Notes: generated by a model not told the origin, from the sequence alone. Shown: positions 42,988 through 56,036, numbered from the stretch's first letter. The stretch: DNA of 64,000 nt from Spiroplasma endosymbiont of Amphimallon solstitiale (GCF_964030965.1 NZ_OZ034999.1:558001-622000); one strand, 5' to 3'. Numbers and translations are program-made.

Positions 42988-45051
42988 ATGATTAATAAAC
43001 TTTGAACTGATGTCAGTCTTGAAAATTATAATAACTGATATCCATTAACTGGAAAAATTACAGAAACACCACCACAATATATAAATACATGACCTAATGT
43101 TAGGAATTGATTTATAACTTTTGCTATTCGCGCTCAAAATGATATTAATGCTTATCTTGATTTTATTTTATCTAAATTTCCTTTTGATAGTTTTAAAGAT
43201 GAATTAATTAAAGAAACATTAAGAGATATGGTTTATGTAATGGTTGAACATTGAGTATTTAATCGTACACCAATTGAATTTAATGTTGATGCAACTATTC
43301 AATTTAATAATGGTAATCAATTTAGTGCAAGTAGTATTCCAACAATTAATGTTTGAGATTTAGCACCAAGTAGAATGAAAATATGAGCAAGATTAACAGA
43401 ATTAAAACAAGTATTTTTAAGTTATAATCAAGATGAAATAGATATTGAAAAAATTGACTTACAAGCATTTTATACTAGAAATCAAGTTGATGAATTAATT
43501 AAAGAACAAAAAGAATTTACATTATCAAAACAAATGAAATTATATGATGATTTAATTGATGATAATGAAAATGAGATATATAGGGGTCGTGTTACAAACT
43601 TTATAAATAAAGGTTATGTAGCAACTGAATATGACCCAAAAACTGAAACAATGATTTTAGATTGACCAGATGAAATTGGAACATTGCCACCCGAATCATT
43701 ACAAAATAATCCGCAAATTGGTGATTATACACATGCTCCAACTTGTGATTTTTCTGCTAAACAACAAAAACGAATTACTACAAATGAAAATGAAATTACC
43801 AAATTAAATAATGATTTAACTAACGCAAATGAAAGTATCAATAATATTAAAAATAATTGATTTAATATTGCAACTAGTCCTTTATGAAAAAAAATGGATT
43901 CTTTTATCCCTAGTAATGAATTTGGTAAAACATATTTAGTAATATGAGGTTATATTTATCAACCACCTAGTAATCCTACTGATAATTATATATATTGGGA
44001 TAAAAAAACTATATTTAATCTAGGTGGTGAAATTCAAAGAACAACACAAAAAACTATTAAATTAGATGAGTTAAATGTAAATGATAATGTAAAAATACAA
44101 TTATTATTTACTAAGGAAGGAAATAATATTACTGTTTTCTCTAATAATGATAATTATACATCTACTTCTATTCTTTTATATCAATATATTGGAAAAGGAA
44201 CGCCAACTGAATTTATTATAGAAGAAAGTGCTGAACGTGATTATTATACAAAACAAGAAACTAATGACTTATTAGATAAAAAACAAGATAAATTAACTGC
44301 GGGTACTAATATTACTATTAAAGATAATGTTATTAGTGCTACTAGTGGCGAAGTTGATCCAAATAATTATTATACAAAACCAGAAGTAGATAAAAAATTA
44401 GAAGATAAACTAGATATAGATAAATTTTCATATGCTTTTACTGTAAATGCTCTTGGTATTGAAAATCCTAATTTAGAAACTACTAATAAAACTATTGTTG
44501 GTGCTATTAATGAATTAAAACAAAAAATAAAAGATAAAAAATTTTCAAATGATTATTTTAAATATAATACTGAAACAAATGAAGTTTCATTAAATGATAA
44601 AGAAAATTCATTACTTTGTAAGGATTTATTAGAAAATAATGAATATAAATTATTAAAAACTCAAAATAAAAAATTATTACAAGCAATTAATGAAATATTA
44701 GAAAAACAACCACAGCCCAGTCCAAGTGGTTCAAATTGAAAAGATGTAGCATTTTCACAAGATAGAGAAACAATTATTTATGAATTAAAACCAGATACAC
44801 ATTATAGAATATTTTATGATGTTAGTGATAAAAGAAGTACTGGTTTAATTGGTAAATATCCAACTTTAATAAGTGAATTTTATTGAAAGTATTTAAACGA
44901 AACAACTTATAATGATTTATGAATTAATTTACCACATTGAGTTAATGGAATTCTTTCACATTTAGTAATAATAATTAATAAATATAAAATTTCATGATAT
45001 AGAAATAGCAATGATGGTAATTTTTGAAAATTACAAGAATTACAGGAATAA
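42988..45051 (+). CDS. Tail-fibre-like protein, copy 2 (687 aa)
   Basis: Orthologue of 8317; N-terminal ~260 residues are shared, then separate beta-rich sequence, a shared island YYTKQETNDLLDKKQDKL, and a different tip. Seventy residues shorter than copy 1. Confidence 0.65.
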
Positions 45052-45055
45052 TATT

Positions 45056-45178
45056 ATGTTTTTTAAAATTATAAAGATTATATTAGGTTTAATTGGAGTA
45101 ATTCTATCATCTGCAACTGCTGGTTTAATTATATTTTTTATTATAAAAATTATATTAAAAATTAATCAAATATTTTAA
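45056..45178 (+). CDS. Short membrane peptide, copy 2 (40 aa)
   Basis: Nearly the same as the peptide at 10601. Confidence 0.6.
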   Translation: MFFKIIKIILGLIGVILSSATAGLIIFFIIKIILKINQIF

Positions 45179-45196
45179 AGAAAGGTGCTGAATATT

Positions 45197-46441
45197 ATGC
45201 TAAGTTTATTTAAAAGAAAAGATAAAACAAATATTAATGATAATCAAAATGAAAAATTAAAATTTTTAACTAATAAAAATAAAAGTACACATGCTTCTAT
45301 TTTAAATTATTTTGGTTTTAATGATTTTAACCATGAAACTTATTTTACTGATTTTGTAGCAGAAAATAATGCTAATTTATATAATGCTCCATTAGAAATT
45401 AATAATGAAACTATTAAAAAATATTTAATTCAACAAGAATTTTATAGAAAAAACTGAAATTCTATTTTTAAGTTAAGTAAATTAGGAATTAGTGGTTATT
45501 TAATTTATATTGCTAATGATAATTTATATTTTCAAGTAATAGATATCCAACAAAGAGTTTATGATATTACTGGTAAATTAATTGAATGTGCTATTTTTTA
45601 TGATAATTATGAACAAAATGCACAAACTGTAAGATTATTTGAAGTTTATACATTAAATAATAAACAAGTAACAATTAATCGTGCAATTTATAATATTAAT
45701 GATACTAAAAAACAAACTAAATTAGATTTTAAATCATATATTAATAATCCTAATTTATCACAAGAACAAACATTAAATATTAACTATATACCAATAGTAA
45801 TTATGAGAAATAAAGCAAATGAATTAGCAGATTGTGATAAAGTAATGGATAAAATTAAAGCACTAGATGTTATTTATGAACAAATTGTTTTAGATAGTAT
45901 TTTAAACTCACCTAAATTTATTTTTGACCAAACTTATGGTAATGTTCAATCTTCAATGGAAGAAGCAGTAAGAATATTAGTTACTAAAAACTATATTTGA
46001 AAAACTACTGGTGATAATAATGAAAAAAATGAAAATATTAATATGACAAGTAGTAATTTTAAAGGTAAGAATTTAACTGATATATACGATTGAAATGTTA
46101 ATGAAATATTTAAACGTTGTGGTATTCATATACCAAGCCAAAAAAAATCCGCACAACAATCAGTTCCCGAAAGTACAGCAGTAAATATTTCAACCATTAA
46201 TTATATTGAACAAAAATTATGACAATTTAATATTGATATTCTTAAATTTATTCAATTATTAGTAAAGGTAGATAAAGACTTATTAAATAGTCAAACATTT
46301 AATATTAGTGATGATCAAGAAATTAATAATTTAACAGTTAAACTAAAATTATTTAATCCCGAAAATAACCAATTAATAGGAGAAAACAATGGACAACAAC
46401 AAACCACAAACCAAATTTCCACAGAAACAGAAACAAACTAA
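45197..46441 (+). CDS. Portal-like protein, copy 2 (414 aa)
   Basis: Orthologue of 10742. The start was chosen by alignment with copy 1. It overlaps the next gene by 53 bases in a different frame. Confidence 0.5.
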
Positions 46442-48416
46442 ACTTAATCAAGCAAAAGTAGAAAATGATTATTTAATAGATAATATTCCTTTTGATTTTA
46501 CTAATATGATGGGTGCTACTAGTGACCCTGATATTAATAGAGCATACGATGAATTTAAAAAAAGAACAATTTATATTTATGAAATTGAACGTTTATTTAA
46601 AAATAATGAAAATAATAGTTTAAAATTTTCAGCAAATACTATTAAAATCGGTTTTATTGATATTGATAAAGTATTAAAAACTATTGCTGTTGAAACATCA
46701 GACTTTACTATGCAATTAAATCAAAGAGCTAGCACAAACATTAATGATAATACTATTGAATATAGTATGACTGATATTAAAAATTTAATTTTTCAAGAGA
46801 TAAATTTATTAAATCAATTTAAGTTATATGCAGTATCTATTAATGAACCTTTAACAGAAAATAATATTGATAATTTATATATTATTAATAACTATTCACA
46901 ACCTTATCAAAATCCAAAAACAAGAAGTACTAAAAGTATAACTATTATTAAAATTAAAGATTTTAAAACAAGAGATGGTTATCCAATTATTATTAAATTA
47001 CAAAAACCATTAGACAAAGATATCAAAGTTACTGGTTTAAAAATTAAAGCACCTAGAAGTATGATTTTCGGTAATATAAAGGTACTTGGTGAAGTTGACA
47101 ATATGGAAGTATACCCAAAGTTATTTGTCAAAGATAAGATAGCATTTCCACTGTTATCAATGCCTATTGAAACTCAACCAAAAGTTAGAATATTACAACA
47201 ATGATTTAGTGAACAAATATTACCATGAAATTTAGCAAAGCAATTTATAGGACAAGAAAAATCAGTTTTAGATTTAATTGCTATTGGTGGTGGAACTGAA
47301 ACAAGAAAAGAAATTATTAATAATGCAAGAGTAACTCATGCTTGATTAGGATATGAAATGGGTACTGTTTGAAATGGTCAGTGACCATTGAAAAAACAAA
47401 AGGAATTAAAAGATAAAGAAGTTTGAAATTTTCCAGGTGAAAGTCAATTTTATCAATATGTTGCAACTAATAATAAATTTGATGATATTGAAGTTGAAAT
47501 ACAAGATGCACCAACAGTTGATAGTTTACAAAAAGTATTATTAGATATGCTAACTTATACGTATACTTACAATAGAAATTTTGAAGGTGCATCATTAGAT
47601 CCAACTAAATCACCAAATAAAATGGACATATTAAGAGGAAAATTTGAAAATCAAAAACCCGATGAAGTAATAACTAACTTATTTAGACAGTGAAAATTAG
47701 ATTATCCTAATTATATTAATTTAGAACAAGTGAAAATATTTAAACAACTAATTATTATGTTATCAAATAATATTTATTCAACAATGTCTATTAATAAAGG
47801 TTTAAATGATGATAATAAAATATTATTACCTTATTATTTTGAATTAAAATCAAATCCAATACATCCTACTAATGATGATATTTGACAATTTAAAGATGCA
47901 AAAGTTATATTAAAATCTGAATATTTTGATTTTACAGATATGAATAATATTAAATTAAAAAATAATGATATTAGCCAAAATGAATTATTTAAACTAGATG
48001 ATAATCAATTTAACTGATTATCTATTACAAATGAATTAGAAAGTAATAATATTCCGTCATTAATTCCGGCAGATTGAACATTAGGAAATGGTGAATATGG
48101 GAAATATTTTACAAAAACAATTATTGATAAAACTAAAATTACTAATGCTTTAAATTTATATGGTTCAAACAAATCTCAATTATTTTCTAAATTAGAATTT
48201 TATAAAGAAATCGCACAAATTGATACTAATAGTGAATTTGAATTGCAAATTGAAAATCCGATTAATAACTTAAATCGGATTGAAATTAGTTGTATATTTG
48301 GTGCTGGAAATTATGATTTAATTTTAATTACTGATAAACAAAACATCAATTTAACTAATATTAATTTATTTGATAAATATAATGAAAATATTTCTTATAT
48401 AAATTTAGAAATTTAA
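46389..48416 (+). CDS. Large virion-like protein, copy 2 (675 aa)
   Basis: Orthologue of 11934, high identity over the N-terminal and C-terminal thirds, some change around residues 290-360. Confidence 0.6.
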
Positions 48417-48694
48417 TTATCAAAATAATCTTTTCAATATTTTCCATCTCATTTAATATCCACATCATGTAACTTTTTATTTAAGCAATATAAAGAATAA
48501 TAGGAACCATTATACATATTAACTCATATTGGAGCATTACATAATACTATTGTATGGTCTGGCTTTTCATAATGATTAAATCTATTATTTTCATGAGTAA
48601 GTATCCCTCCCATGATTAATCCTATTGTTCCAGTTGTGGTACCAGTTAATGCTAATGTTATTTTACTCAAATTTATTTTTATTCATTTTTTCAA
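48413..48694 (-). CDS. Exported or anchored protein, copy 2 (93 aa)
   Basis: TTG start behind AAGGGGGAATATAG. N-terminal helix ITLALTGTTTGTIGLIMGG and C-terminus WDGKYWKDYFDN align with the poly-G protein at 13987, but the middle differs and there is no poly-G tract. Stops 3 bases inside the virion gene end. Confidence 0.6.
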
Positions 48695-49170
48695 CTATAT
48701 TCCCCCTTTTTTGCAATAGTGTTATTACAAAATATAAAAAATAATTAAAAAGAAAAATTATTTTTTTAATTTAATTTTTTATTAATTGTAAAAATTCTAT
48801 TATTTTTTTAAATCTCATTTTCTAAACTATACATTCTATATATAAGTGTATATATTTTTTAATATAATTCTATTTATTTACTTATTTTTACAAGTACGCT
48901 TTTAAACGCAAAATAACGCCTAAATTAAAGTTGTTTATTTTGCGATACCTATACTATTAATTATATGTAACTTGTTTATTATACGGAAAATATGAAAGTA
49001 CTTTTTTTGACAAGTCATTATTTTAATCATAATTACATTATTATATGGATTATTATGGATAAAATAAAACAAAAATAGATTATTAATTTAATTTACCATA
49101 TTTTAACACTTTAAATTTAATAAATTTAAAATTAATAATTAGTACAAAAAACAGATTAGGAGAATTTAAT
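48695..49170. other. Non-coding region with conserved inverted repeat
   Basis: No gene; the 191-aa gene of copies 1 and 1b is absent here. Contains the repeat CGCAAAATAA...TTATTTTGCG at 48907-48944 and ACCTATACTATTAATTATA shared with copy 1, presumably the transposase promoter. Confidence 0.5.
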
Positions 49171-50293
49171 ATGAATTTTAATTATAAATGAAATTTTAGA
49201 GAACAAAATGCAAAAATTGATAAATTAGTTTTAGAACATATAACAAAGAAATGAGAAAAATGAGATTGAAGAATATTTAAAACAAGAGATAAAAAGAAAT
49301 ATAAAATTGTTGATTATCAATATCGAACAAGAAAAATAATGTATGGATTAGTAACTTATAAAAGAAGAATTTATGAATATTTTGATGAAAAATTACAAAA
49401 ATGAGTTCGTGTTTGTTTAGTTGATGAATGACTAGAATTACCTAAATATAAGAGAATTGGTGAAGATGTTGAACAAACTATTATTGAATATTTTGCTGAC
49501 GGAAAAAGATATCATGATATTTGTGATATTTGTAAAAAAGCAGGTATTAGTGTTAGTACTGTTCATAGAGTTTTTAAAAATTTAGAAGTAATTGAAGCAA
49601 GTCCAATAAAAGTAAAGTTAGAAAAAAATCAACCTATTTTTGTAGCAATTGATGATGGACATCGAAAGTTTTGAGATTTTAAACGTAAAGGTATAAAACA
49701 CTCTATGAGATTAATAACAACATATACAGACAATATTAATCACAAAGTACAAAATAAAAGAGTAAAAGCAATTATAAGACCAACAAGAACAGTAATTGGA
49801 GTTAAAAAAAACTGCTGAATTTATTAAAGAACATTGTCAAAAATTTTATGAAAATGTTGAACAAGCAAAAATCATTATTTGTGGTGATAGTGCAGGGTGA
49901 ATTAAAGATATAGCAGATTATCTTGGTACTGAGTTTATTTTAGATAAATTCCATTTAATTAGAACATTATATCTTGGAATAATGGCCGGAAATAAAGGAA
50001 AGTATGTAAAAGAATATAATCATTGTAAAAATTTAATTAATAATGGTCAATATGAACAATTAATTGATTATTTATATAAAGAATTAGATAATCATAAAAA
50101 ATTAAAAAAACAGTATTTTAAAAATAATAAAAAAGGTATTGTTAATCAAAGTACAAAGTGAAATATTGGCTGTTTTACCGAAACAAATATTTGACATGTT
50201 TTAAAAGAAATGATTGTTAATAGAACATATAGTATTTTTATTTATATAAAAATGGTTATTTTTAAGTGTAATAAAATAAATTTAGAAACATAA
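49171..50293 (+). pseudogene. UPF0236/ISLre2-type transposase, copy 2, frameshifted
   Basis: Homologue of 15149, moderately diverged. An A8 run at 49804-49811 (A7 in copy 1) shifts the frame after GVKK, just past the first acidic motif (AIDDGHRKF). The rest, with IICGDSAGW and FTETNIWHVLKEM, remains open in the other frame. Either inactive, restored by slippage on the A run, or an assembly error. Confidence 0.75.
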
Positions 50294-50295
50294 TT

Positions 50296-50703
50296 TTAAT
50301 GAATATAGTAATTATTGATTATTTCACAATTTTGAATGGCATCTCAAAAATTATTATTTTTTAAATTTGTTTTTAACCGAATAATTAAACAAGTTAATGA
50401 CATAGTTATAGATATTAAAATTGGAGTTAGAATTATACAAAAAATAATACCAATTTGTAATTTTATTAATTCATAATAATTTTTATAGTTATTACAAATT
50501 GAACATAAGTAATTTGAAGAATGATCAATAAAGTAACTTAATCCATAATGATTTAACATTTTAAATCCATTACAATATTTTCATTTATTATTAAAATAAT
50601 CATGAAAATTACTACAATGTATTAAAATTAATCCTATAATCATAATTATAATAGTTAAAATAAATAGTAATACAGTTAATAACTGTAATTTTTTAAGTTT
50701 CAT
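50296..50703 (-). CDS. Two-span membrane protein with Cys-rich loop (135 aa)
   Basis: Start behind AAGGAGAAC. Helices at about 8-30 and 86-112 enclose a ~50-residue loop with several Cys and aromatics (HCSNFHDYF, YLCSICNNY). It reads through one TGA Trp near the C-terminus. Convergent to the transposase, in copy 2 only. Unknown; a surface or immunity protein of the element is possible. Confidence 0.55.
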
Positions 50704-50923
50704 TTTTAAGTTCTCCTTAAATTTATTTGTTAATTTTAGAATTTAATAAAATTTATTATAAGTATCTTAGTTGTAATATTTTTAAAATAGTAGTAAGATA
50801 AATTTACAATTACATAAAAATCCTAATTATTTCTTGTCTAAAATATAATAAGACTATATGAATTAATTTATTCCGGATTTTTGACAATCTCCTTTAAATT
50901 TATATATCAAGGAGTGAATAAAT

Positions 50924-52486
50924 ATGGAATTCAATGAAAAATTGCTAAAAGAAAAATATTTTCCGCAAGCACTAACAAAAATAAAAGAAATTGTTAAAAT
51001 TCAATCATATGCCCAACCACCCACAACAACAGCACCTTATGGGCCTGGTGTTAAAGAAGTATTAGATTATGCTATTAATTTAGGGCAAGAATTAGGTTTT
51101 AAAACTTATCGTCACAAAAACAATAAGTATGGATATTTAGAATATGGTGATGGTAAAGAAATATTTGCGATGTTAGGTCATCTTGATGTTGTACCACCAG
51201 GTAATTTAGAAGAATGAAAAATTCCACCTTTTTCGCCAGAAATTATTAATGATATTTTATATGAACGAGGTGTATTAGATGATAAAGGTCCAACAATTAT
51301 TATTCTATACTGTTTAAAATATTTAAAAGATCATGGCTATCAACCAAATCGTCGAATTAGAGTTATCTTTGGTTTAACTGAAGAAACAACATGAGATTCA
51401 ATTAACACATATATGAAGCAAGAAGGTACTCCAACTTTTGGCTTTACTCCTGATGGTATGTTTCCGCTAGTATATGCTGAAAAAGGAATTATTAACTTAG
51501 ATATTATTGGTACAGGTCATAAATCCATTGTTATTAATGCAGGTGATGCTTACAATGTCACTTGTTCTACTAGTAATATTAATGGTGTTGATATTGAATC
51601 ATTTGTTAAAATTGGCAAAAATAAGAAATATCGAATTGAAAATAATAATCAACAAATTACCATTCATGGTAAACCAGCACATGGGTCACGAACAGATGAA
51701 AGAATTAATGCAGGATTAAGAAGTTTATTAATTTTAAATGAACTTAAAGTTGAACATAATCTAATTAAATTTGTTGGTGATATTTTACAAGAAGATACTG
51801 CTTTAACAAAATATTTCTTTAATTTTGTAGAAAAGTAATGATACATGATAAAGTGTTATTTTTAGAGAATTTTTACACTAAATAATGTTACTTTTAACAA
51901 ATTTTTAATTAAAAATAATATTTTAAGTGTAAATTGATGAATAATTTTTGGTCATCCATACTTTTCTACATAATTAAAAAAATATTTTGGTGATTTAGAT
52001 GATGAATCTGGAAGTTTTACTATTAATGTTGGCATTGTTGAAATTAATAGCAAAATTTCAAAATTAGGATGTAATATCCGTATTCCAGTTAAAACTGATT
52101 TACAAGAAATTTTAAATAGATTAACAAAAATATTAAAACCTTATAATTTAACAATAAAACAACAACATTATGATAAACCATTATATATGCCACAAGAATC
52201 AACAATTGTTATTAAATTAATGGAAATTTATCAAGAAGTTACTGCTGATAAAAAAGCAAAAACAATTGCAATTGGTGGTGGAACTTATTCTAGAGCAATG
52301 CCAAATTGTGTAGCATTTGGTGCAATATTTGATCATATTAACTCAACTGAACATCAATATAATGAATGTATTAAAGTTGACGAATTATGAAAATCAATGT
52401 TAATTTATGTACGTGCTATTAGTACACTGGGAAGTTTAGAAATTGGTAAATCCTGAATTGTAAAATTAAAAAGGACACTTATATAA
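50924..52486 (+). pseudogene. pepV: PepV-type M20 dipeptidase, split by MITE
   Basis: Metal-dependent dipeptidase. GHLDVVPPGN and ERGVLDDKGP give the first two metal sites, FGLTEETTWDSI the Glu pair, and GGTYSRAMPNCVAFG the C-terminal active-site part. The MITE at 51817 stops the frame at 51838; the frame resumes after it. The last residues (GSLEIGKS and beyond) are unusual and run into the IS30 end. Start behind AAGGAGTG. Confidence 0.85.
51817..51979 (+). mobile_element. 163-bp MITE, copy e
   Basis: Flanked by AAATATTT (51809-51816 and 51980-51987), inside the dipeptidase gene. Confidence 0.95.
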
Positions 52487-53512
52487 AAATTAAATTGTGT
52501 TAATTCTATAATTAAGAAAAGAAAGGAATTAGCACAATGTATAAGTATCTGACTATTGAATCAATAATAGCAATAAAAGAATATAAAAGTTATGGATTTT
52601 CGATTCGTAAAATAGCAAAAGCCATTGATTATAGTAAATCAACTGTACATAGAGTTTGTAGATTATTAAATCAAAACTTATTACCATTAGAAATATTGAA
52701 TAAAATTCAAAAAAATAAACAAAATGCAGGTAGAAAATTAATAATTTTAACTTTAATAGAAATTAATACTATTAATCATTTGTTAATTACTAAAAATTAT
52801 GCTCTTGATATAATTGCTAATTTTTTAAAGGAAAATAAAATAAAAAGTATTTCAACAAAAACTTTATATAACATGTTTAAAACAAATCGAATGGGTTTTG
52901 ATGAAAATAACTTATTGAGAAAAGGAAAAAATAAACCTCACAAACAAAAAGAAACTAGGGGCAGAATTAATAATTGTAAGTCTATTCATGAAAGAAATTT
53001 AATCATTCCTAATATTAAAAATATAGAAGAATTTGGTCATTTAGAAGGTGATACTATCATTGGTAAAGATCATAAAAGTTCTATTATTACTTTAGCTGAT
53101 ATATGATCAAAAACCACAATTCCTTTAGCAACTAAAAATAATAAATCAGAAAATATTACAAAAAGTATAATAAAATTTATTTCAAAGTTACAAAAAGGAA
53201 CAGTTAAAACTATTACTTTTGATCGTGGTAAAGAATTTAGTAAATGAAAATTAATCGAAAAAAATTGTAATGTTAAGATTTATTTTGCAGATCCTGGTAA
53301 ACCTTGTCAAAGAGGTTTAAATGAAAATAATAATGGTATTTTAAGAAGATATTTACCAAAATCTACAGATCTATCTTCATATAAACAAAAAGATTTAAAT
53401 ACTATAGCATTTCAAATTAATTCTACACCCAGAAAATCACTATCTTATAAAAGACCAATAGATTTAATACAATTATTTTAAAAAACTGTCCCATTTATAT
53501 TTACAATTCAGG
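52452..53512 (+). mobile_element. IS30-family element, complete
   Basis: 1061 bp with ends CCTGAATTGTAAA / TTTACAATTCAGG. No clear target duplication; the right flank is IS5 C. Confidence 0.9.
52537..53481 (+). CDS. IS30-family transposase (314 aa)
   Basis: N-terminal helix-turn-helix (SIRKIAKAIDYSKSTVHRV), then the DDE core: FGHLEGDTIIG (Asp), ITFDRGKEF (Asp) and GLNENNNGILRRYLP (Glu). Same length as the copy at 58924; intact. Confidence 0.92.
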
Positions 53513-54057
53513 TTTTCTAAGAACCTGTTTAGAATCTTTTCGAAAATAATGTAAAATGATTATATATTTTAAAATAAGAGGTATATATGCATAAAAATTA
53601 TCCAAGTCATGTCACCAAAGAACAATTTGAGAACATAAAATCAATTTTAGAAAATAGCAAAAAGAAAACAAAACCAAGAAGTTTAGATTTATATGAAGTA
53701 TTTTGTGCAATTTTATATGTATTAAAAAGTGGTTGTCAATGAAGAATGCTACCAAAAAATTTTCCAAAATGACAAACTGTATATTATTATTTTCAAATTT
53801 GAAGTAAAAATAATGGTAAAGAACCTAGTGTATTGCAATTAATTTTAAAAAAAATTAGTTAAAAAAGTTCGTATCAATAATAATCGCAAAGAACAAACTA
53901 GTTTTTGTATAATTGATTCGCAAAGTGTTAAAAATACAGATACTACTGAAAATAAAGGTTATGATGCTGGTAAAAAGATTTCAGGCATAAAACGTCATAT
54001 TGTTGTTGATTCTCAAGGTTTACCACATGCAATTTACATAACCACAGCAGAAAAAAC

Positions 54058-54220
54058 CTTTAATTTTGTAGAAAAGTAATGATACATGATAAAGTGTTAT
54101 TTTTAGAGAATTTTTACACTAAATAATGTTACTTTTAACAAATTTTTAATTAAAAATAATATTTTAAGTGTAAATTGATGAATAATTTTTGGTCATCCAT
54201 ACTTTTCTACATAATTAAAA
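54058..54220 (+). mobile_element. 163-bp MITE, copy f
   Basis: Flanked by GAAAAAAC on both sides, at the same IS5 position as copy c. Confidence 0.95.
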
Positions 54221-54406
54221 GAAAAAACAGATCGTAATAGCGCTATAATAATGATTGAAAATGAAAAAGAAAATCTTTCTGCAGTTCAAAAAATAATAGT
54301 AGATGCTGGTTATACTGGTGAAAAATTTGCTTCTGAAATCAAAACAATCATAAATGCAAATGTTGAAGTGATAAAACGTAATGAATTACATACTTTTGTA
54401 GTATTA

Positions 54407-55270
54407 GAACCTGTTTAGAATCTTTTCGAAAATAATGTAAAATGATTATATATTTTAAAATAAGAGGTATATATGCATAAAAATTATCCAAGTCATGTCA
54501 CCAAAGAACAATTTGAGAACATAAAATCAATTTTAGAAAATAGCAAAAAGAAAACAAAACCAAGAAGTTTAGATTTATATGAAGTATTTTGTGCAATTTT
54601 ATATGTATTAAAAAGTGGTTGTCAATGAAGAATGCTACCAAAAAATTTTCCAAAATGACAAACTGTATATTATTATTTTCAAATTTGAAGTAAAAATAAT
54701 GGTAAAGAACCTAGTGTATTGCAATTAATTTTAAAAAAAATTAGTTAAAAAAATTCGTATCAATAATAATCGCAAAGAACAAACTAGTTTTTGTATAATT
54801 GATTCGCAAAGTGTTAAAAATACAGATACTACCGAAAATAAAGGTTATGATGCTGGTAAAAAGATTTCAGGCATAAAACGTCATATTGTTGTTGATTCTC
54901 AAGGTTTACCACATGCAATTTACATAACCACAGCAGAAAAAACAGATCGTAATAGCGCTATAATAATGATTGAAAATGAAAAAGAAAATCTTTCTGCAGT
55001 TCAAAAAATAATAGTAGATGCTGGTTATACTGGTGAAAAATTTGCTTCTGAAATCAAAACAATCATAAATGCAAATGTTGAAGTGATAAAACGTAATGAA
55101 TTACATACTTTTGTAGTATTACCAAAAAGATGAATTGTAGAACGAAGCTTTGCTTGATTAGAAAAATACAGAAGATTATGAAAAAATTGTGAAAGAAAAC
55201 TAAATACTAGTTTACAAATGGTTGTTCTTTCATTTATTTCAGTTTTATTAAAAAGATTCTAAACAGGTTC
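54407..55270 (+). mobile_element. IS5-family element D, nested in C
   Basis: 864 bp, perfect 20-bp inverted ends, inserted at GTATTACC with TTA (or TA) duplicated. The only IS5 copy here without a MITE. Confidence 0.95.
54473..55262 (+). CDS. IS5-family transposase D, two-frame
   Basis: ORF A (about 91 aa, MHKNYPSHVTKEQF start) and ORF B meet at an A8 run (near 54732-54739); a +1 change, or loss of one A, joins them. ORF B has IIDSQSVKNT (Asp), IIVDAGYTGEKF (Asp) and RWIVERSFAWLEKYRRL (Glu), the normal DDE core. A programmed frameshift is common in this IS group. Confidence 0.85.
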
Positions 55271-55424
55271 TTACCAAAAAGATGAATTGTAGAACGAAGC
55301 TTTGCTTGATTAGAAAAATACAGAAGATTATGAAAAAATTGTGAAAGAAAACTAAATACTAGTTTACAAATGGTTGTTCTTTCATTTATTTCAGTTTTAT
55401 TAAAAAGATTCTAAACAGGTTCTT

Positions 55425-55511
55425 AGGACAAATAACTTGGTCGCAAAGTTTACAGATATAAATTGCTAAATGAAATGCTTGTTCACATGAACAATTATTA
55501 ATTTTTGCCAT
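55425..55511 (-). pseudogene. Cys-rich plectrovirus-type gene, truncated by IS5
   Basis: MAKINNCSCEQAF start behind GGAGTTAATTAG, with further Cys pairs (CKLC). The C-terminus is lost at the IS5 end. Confidence 0.5.
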
Positions 55512-55568
55512 AATCTAATTAACTCCTAATCTATAATAATTATTTAAAATTACCCTTTTAATAAATAA

Positions 55569-55844
55569 CTATTTTCAATTAGAAAGTTTTTTAATATTAC
55601 CGCTTAAATCCAATTCTAGTGAATAAAAATTACCAACTTTTAAATCAACAGCTGATAAACAATTATTAAAATCACTGATAATATCAGGGTTATATCATTT
55701 ATCACGTGTTTGACCAGTTGCCCAACCTGTTTGCTTATTAATTTCTACAAACTTCAAAACATCAAACTTTAATGTTTGACCTTTATTATTTTTATCAGGG
55801 ATAATACGCCCTTTTTCAATATTTGCTAATTGAACTTTAAACAT
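55569..55844 (-). CDS. Plectrovirus-type small protein, possible ssDNA-binding (91 aa)
   Basis: Starts behind GGAGGTTAAG. A beta-rich protein (MFKVQLANIEKGRIIP start; VGNFYSLELDLSGNI end), downstream of the replication gene in the leftward block. Size and place suit a filamentous-phage single-strand binding protein. Not proven. Confidence 0.5.
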
Positions 55845-55974
55845 AAAAAAACTTAACCTCCGTAATTAATTAAATTAAAAATTTAATAAGTTAAGCATAG
55901 TAGGGTAAACCTATACTTATTAATAATATATCATAAAAATATAAAATTTCAACAAAAAATAAAAAATGAACACT

Positions 55975-56036
55975 AGTAAGAATTACGGTAATTACTAGTA
56001 TTCATTAACCATTATATATATATATATATATATATA
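55975..56036. repeat. Hairpin and (TA)n tract in the plectrovirus block
   Basis: AACACTAGTAA and TTACTAGTATT pair across a short loop and are followed by an uninterrupted run of about 12 TA units (56013-56035). It separates two leftward genes; it could be a terminator or a replication-related structure. Confidence 0.5.

Larger units (their letters stand above)
34591..50890 (+). mobile_element. Virus-like mobile element, copy 2
   Basis: Complete second copy, intergenic between the HemW-like gene and the peptidase gene. Same leader, gene order and terminal transposase as copy 1, but with diverged capsid, fibre tip and early genes, and one IS inside. The right edge is uncertain within about 50 bases of 50890. 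Confidence 0.85.
53521..55422 (+). mobile_element. IS5-family element C, with MITE and nested IS5 D
   Basis: The outer element starts GAACCTGTTTAG at 53521 and ends CAGGTTC at 55422. Its transposase (ATG 53587) is interrupted by a MITE at 54058 and by element D at 54407. CTAA and TTAG lie outside the ends. Confidence 0.92.

Noticed and set aside
56013-56035. CRISPR or other structured array
   Set aside because: It is a plain TA dinucleotide run. No spacer-repeat pattern was seen anywhere in the window.
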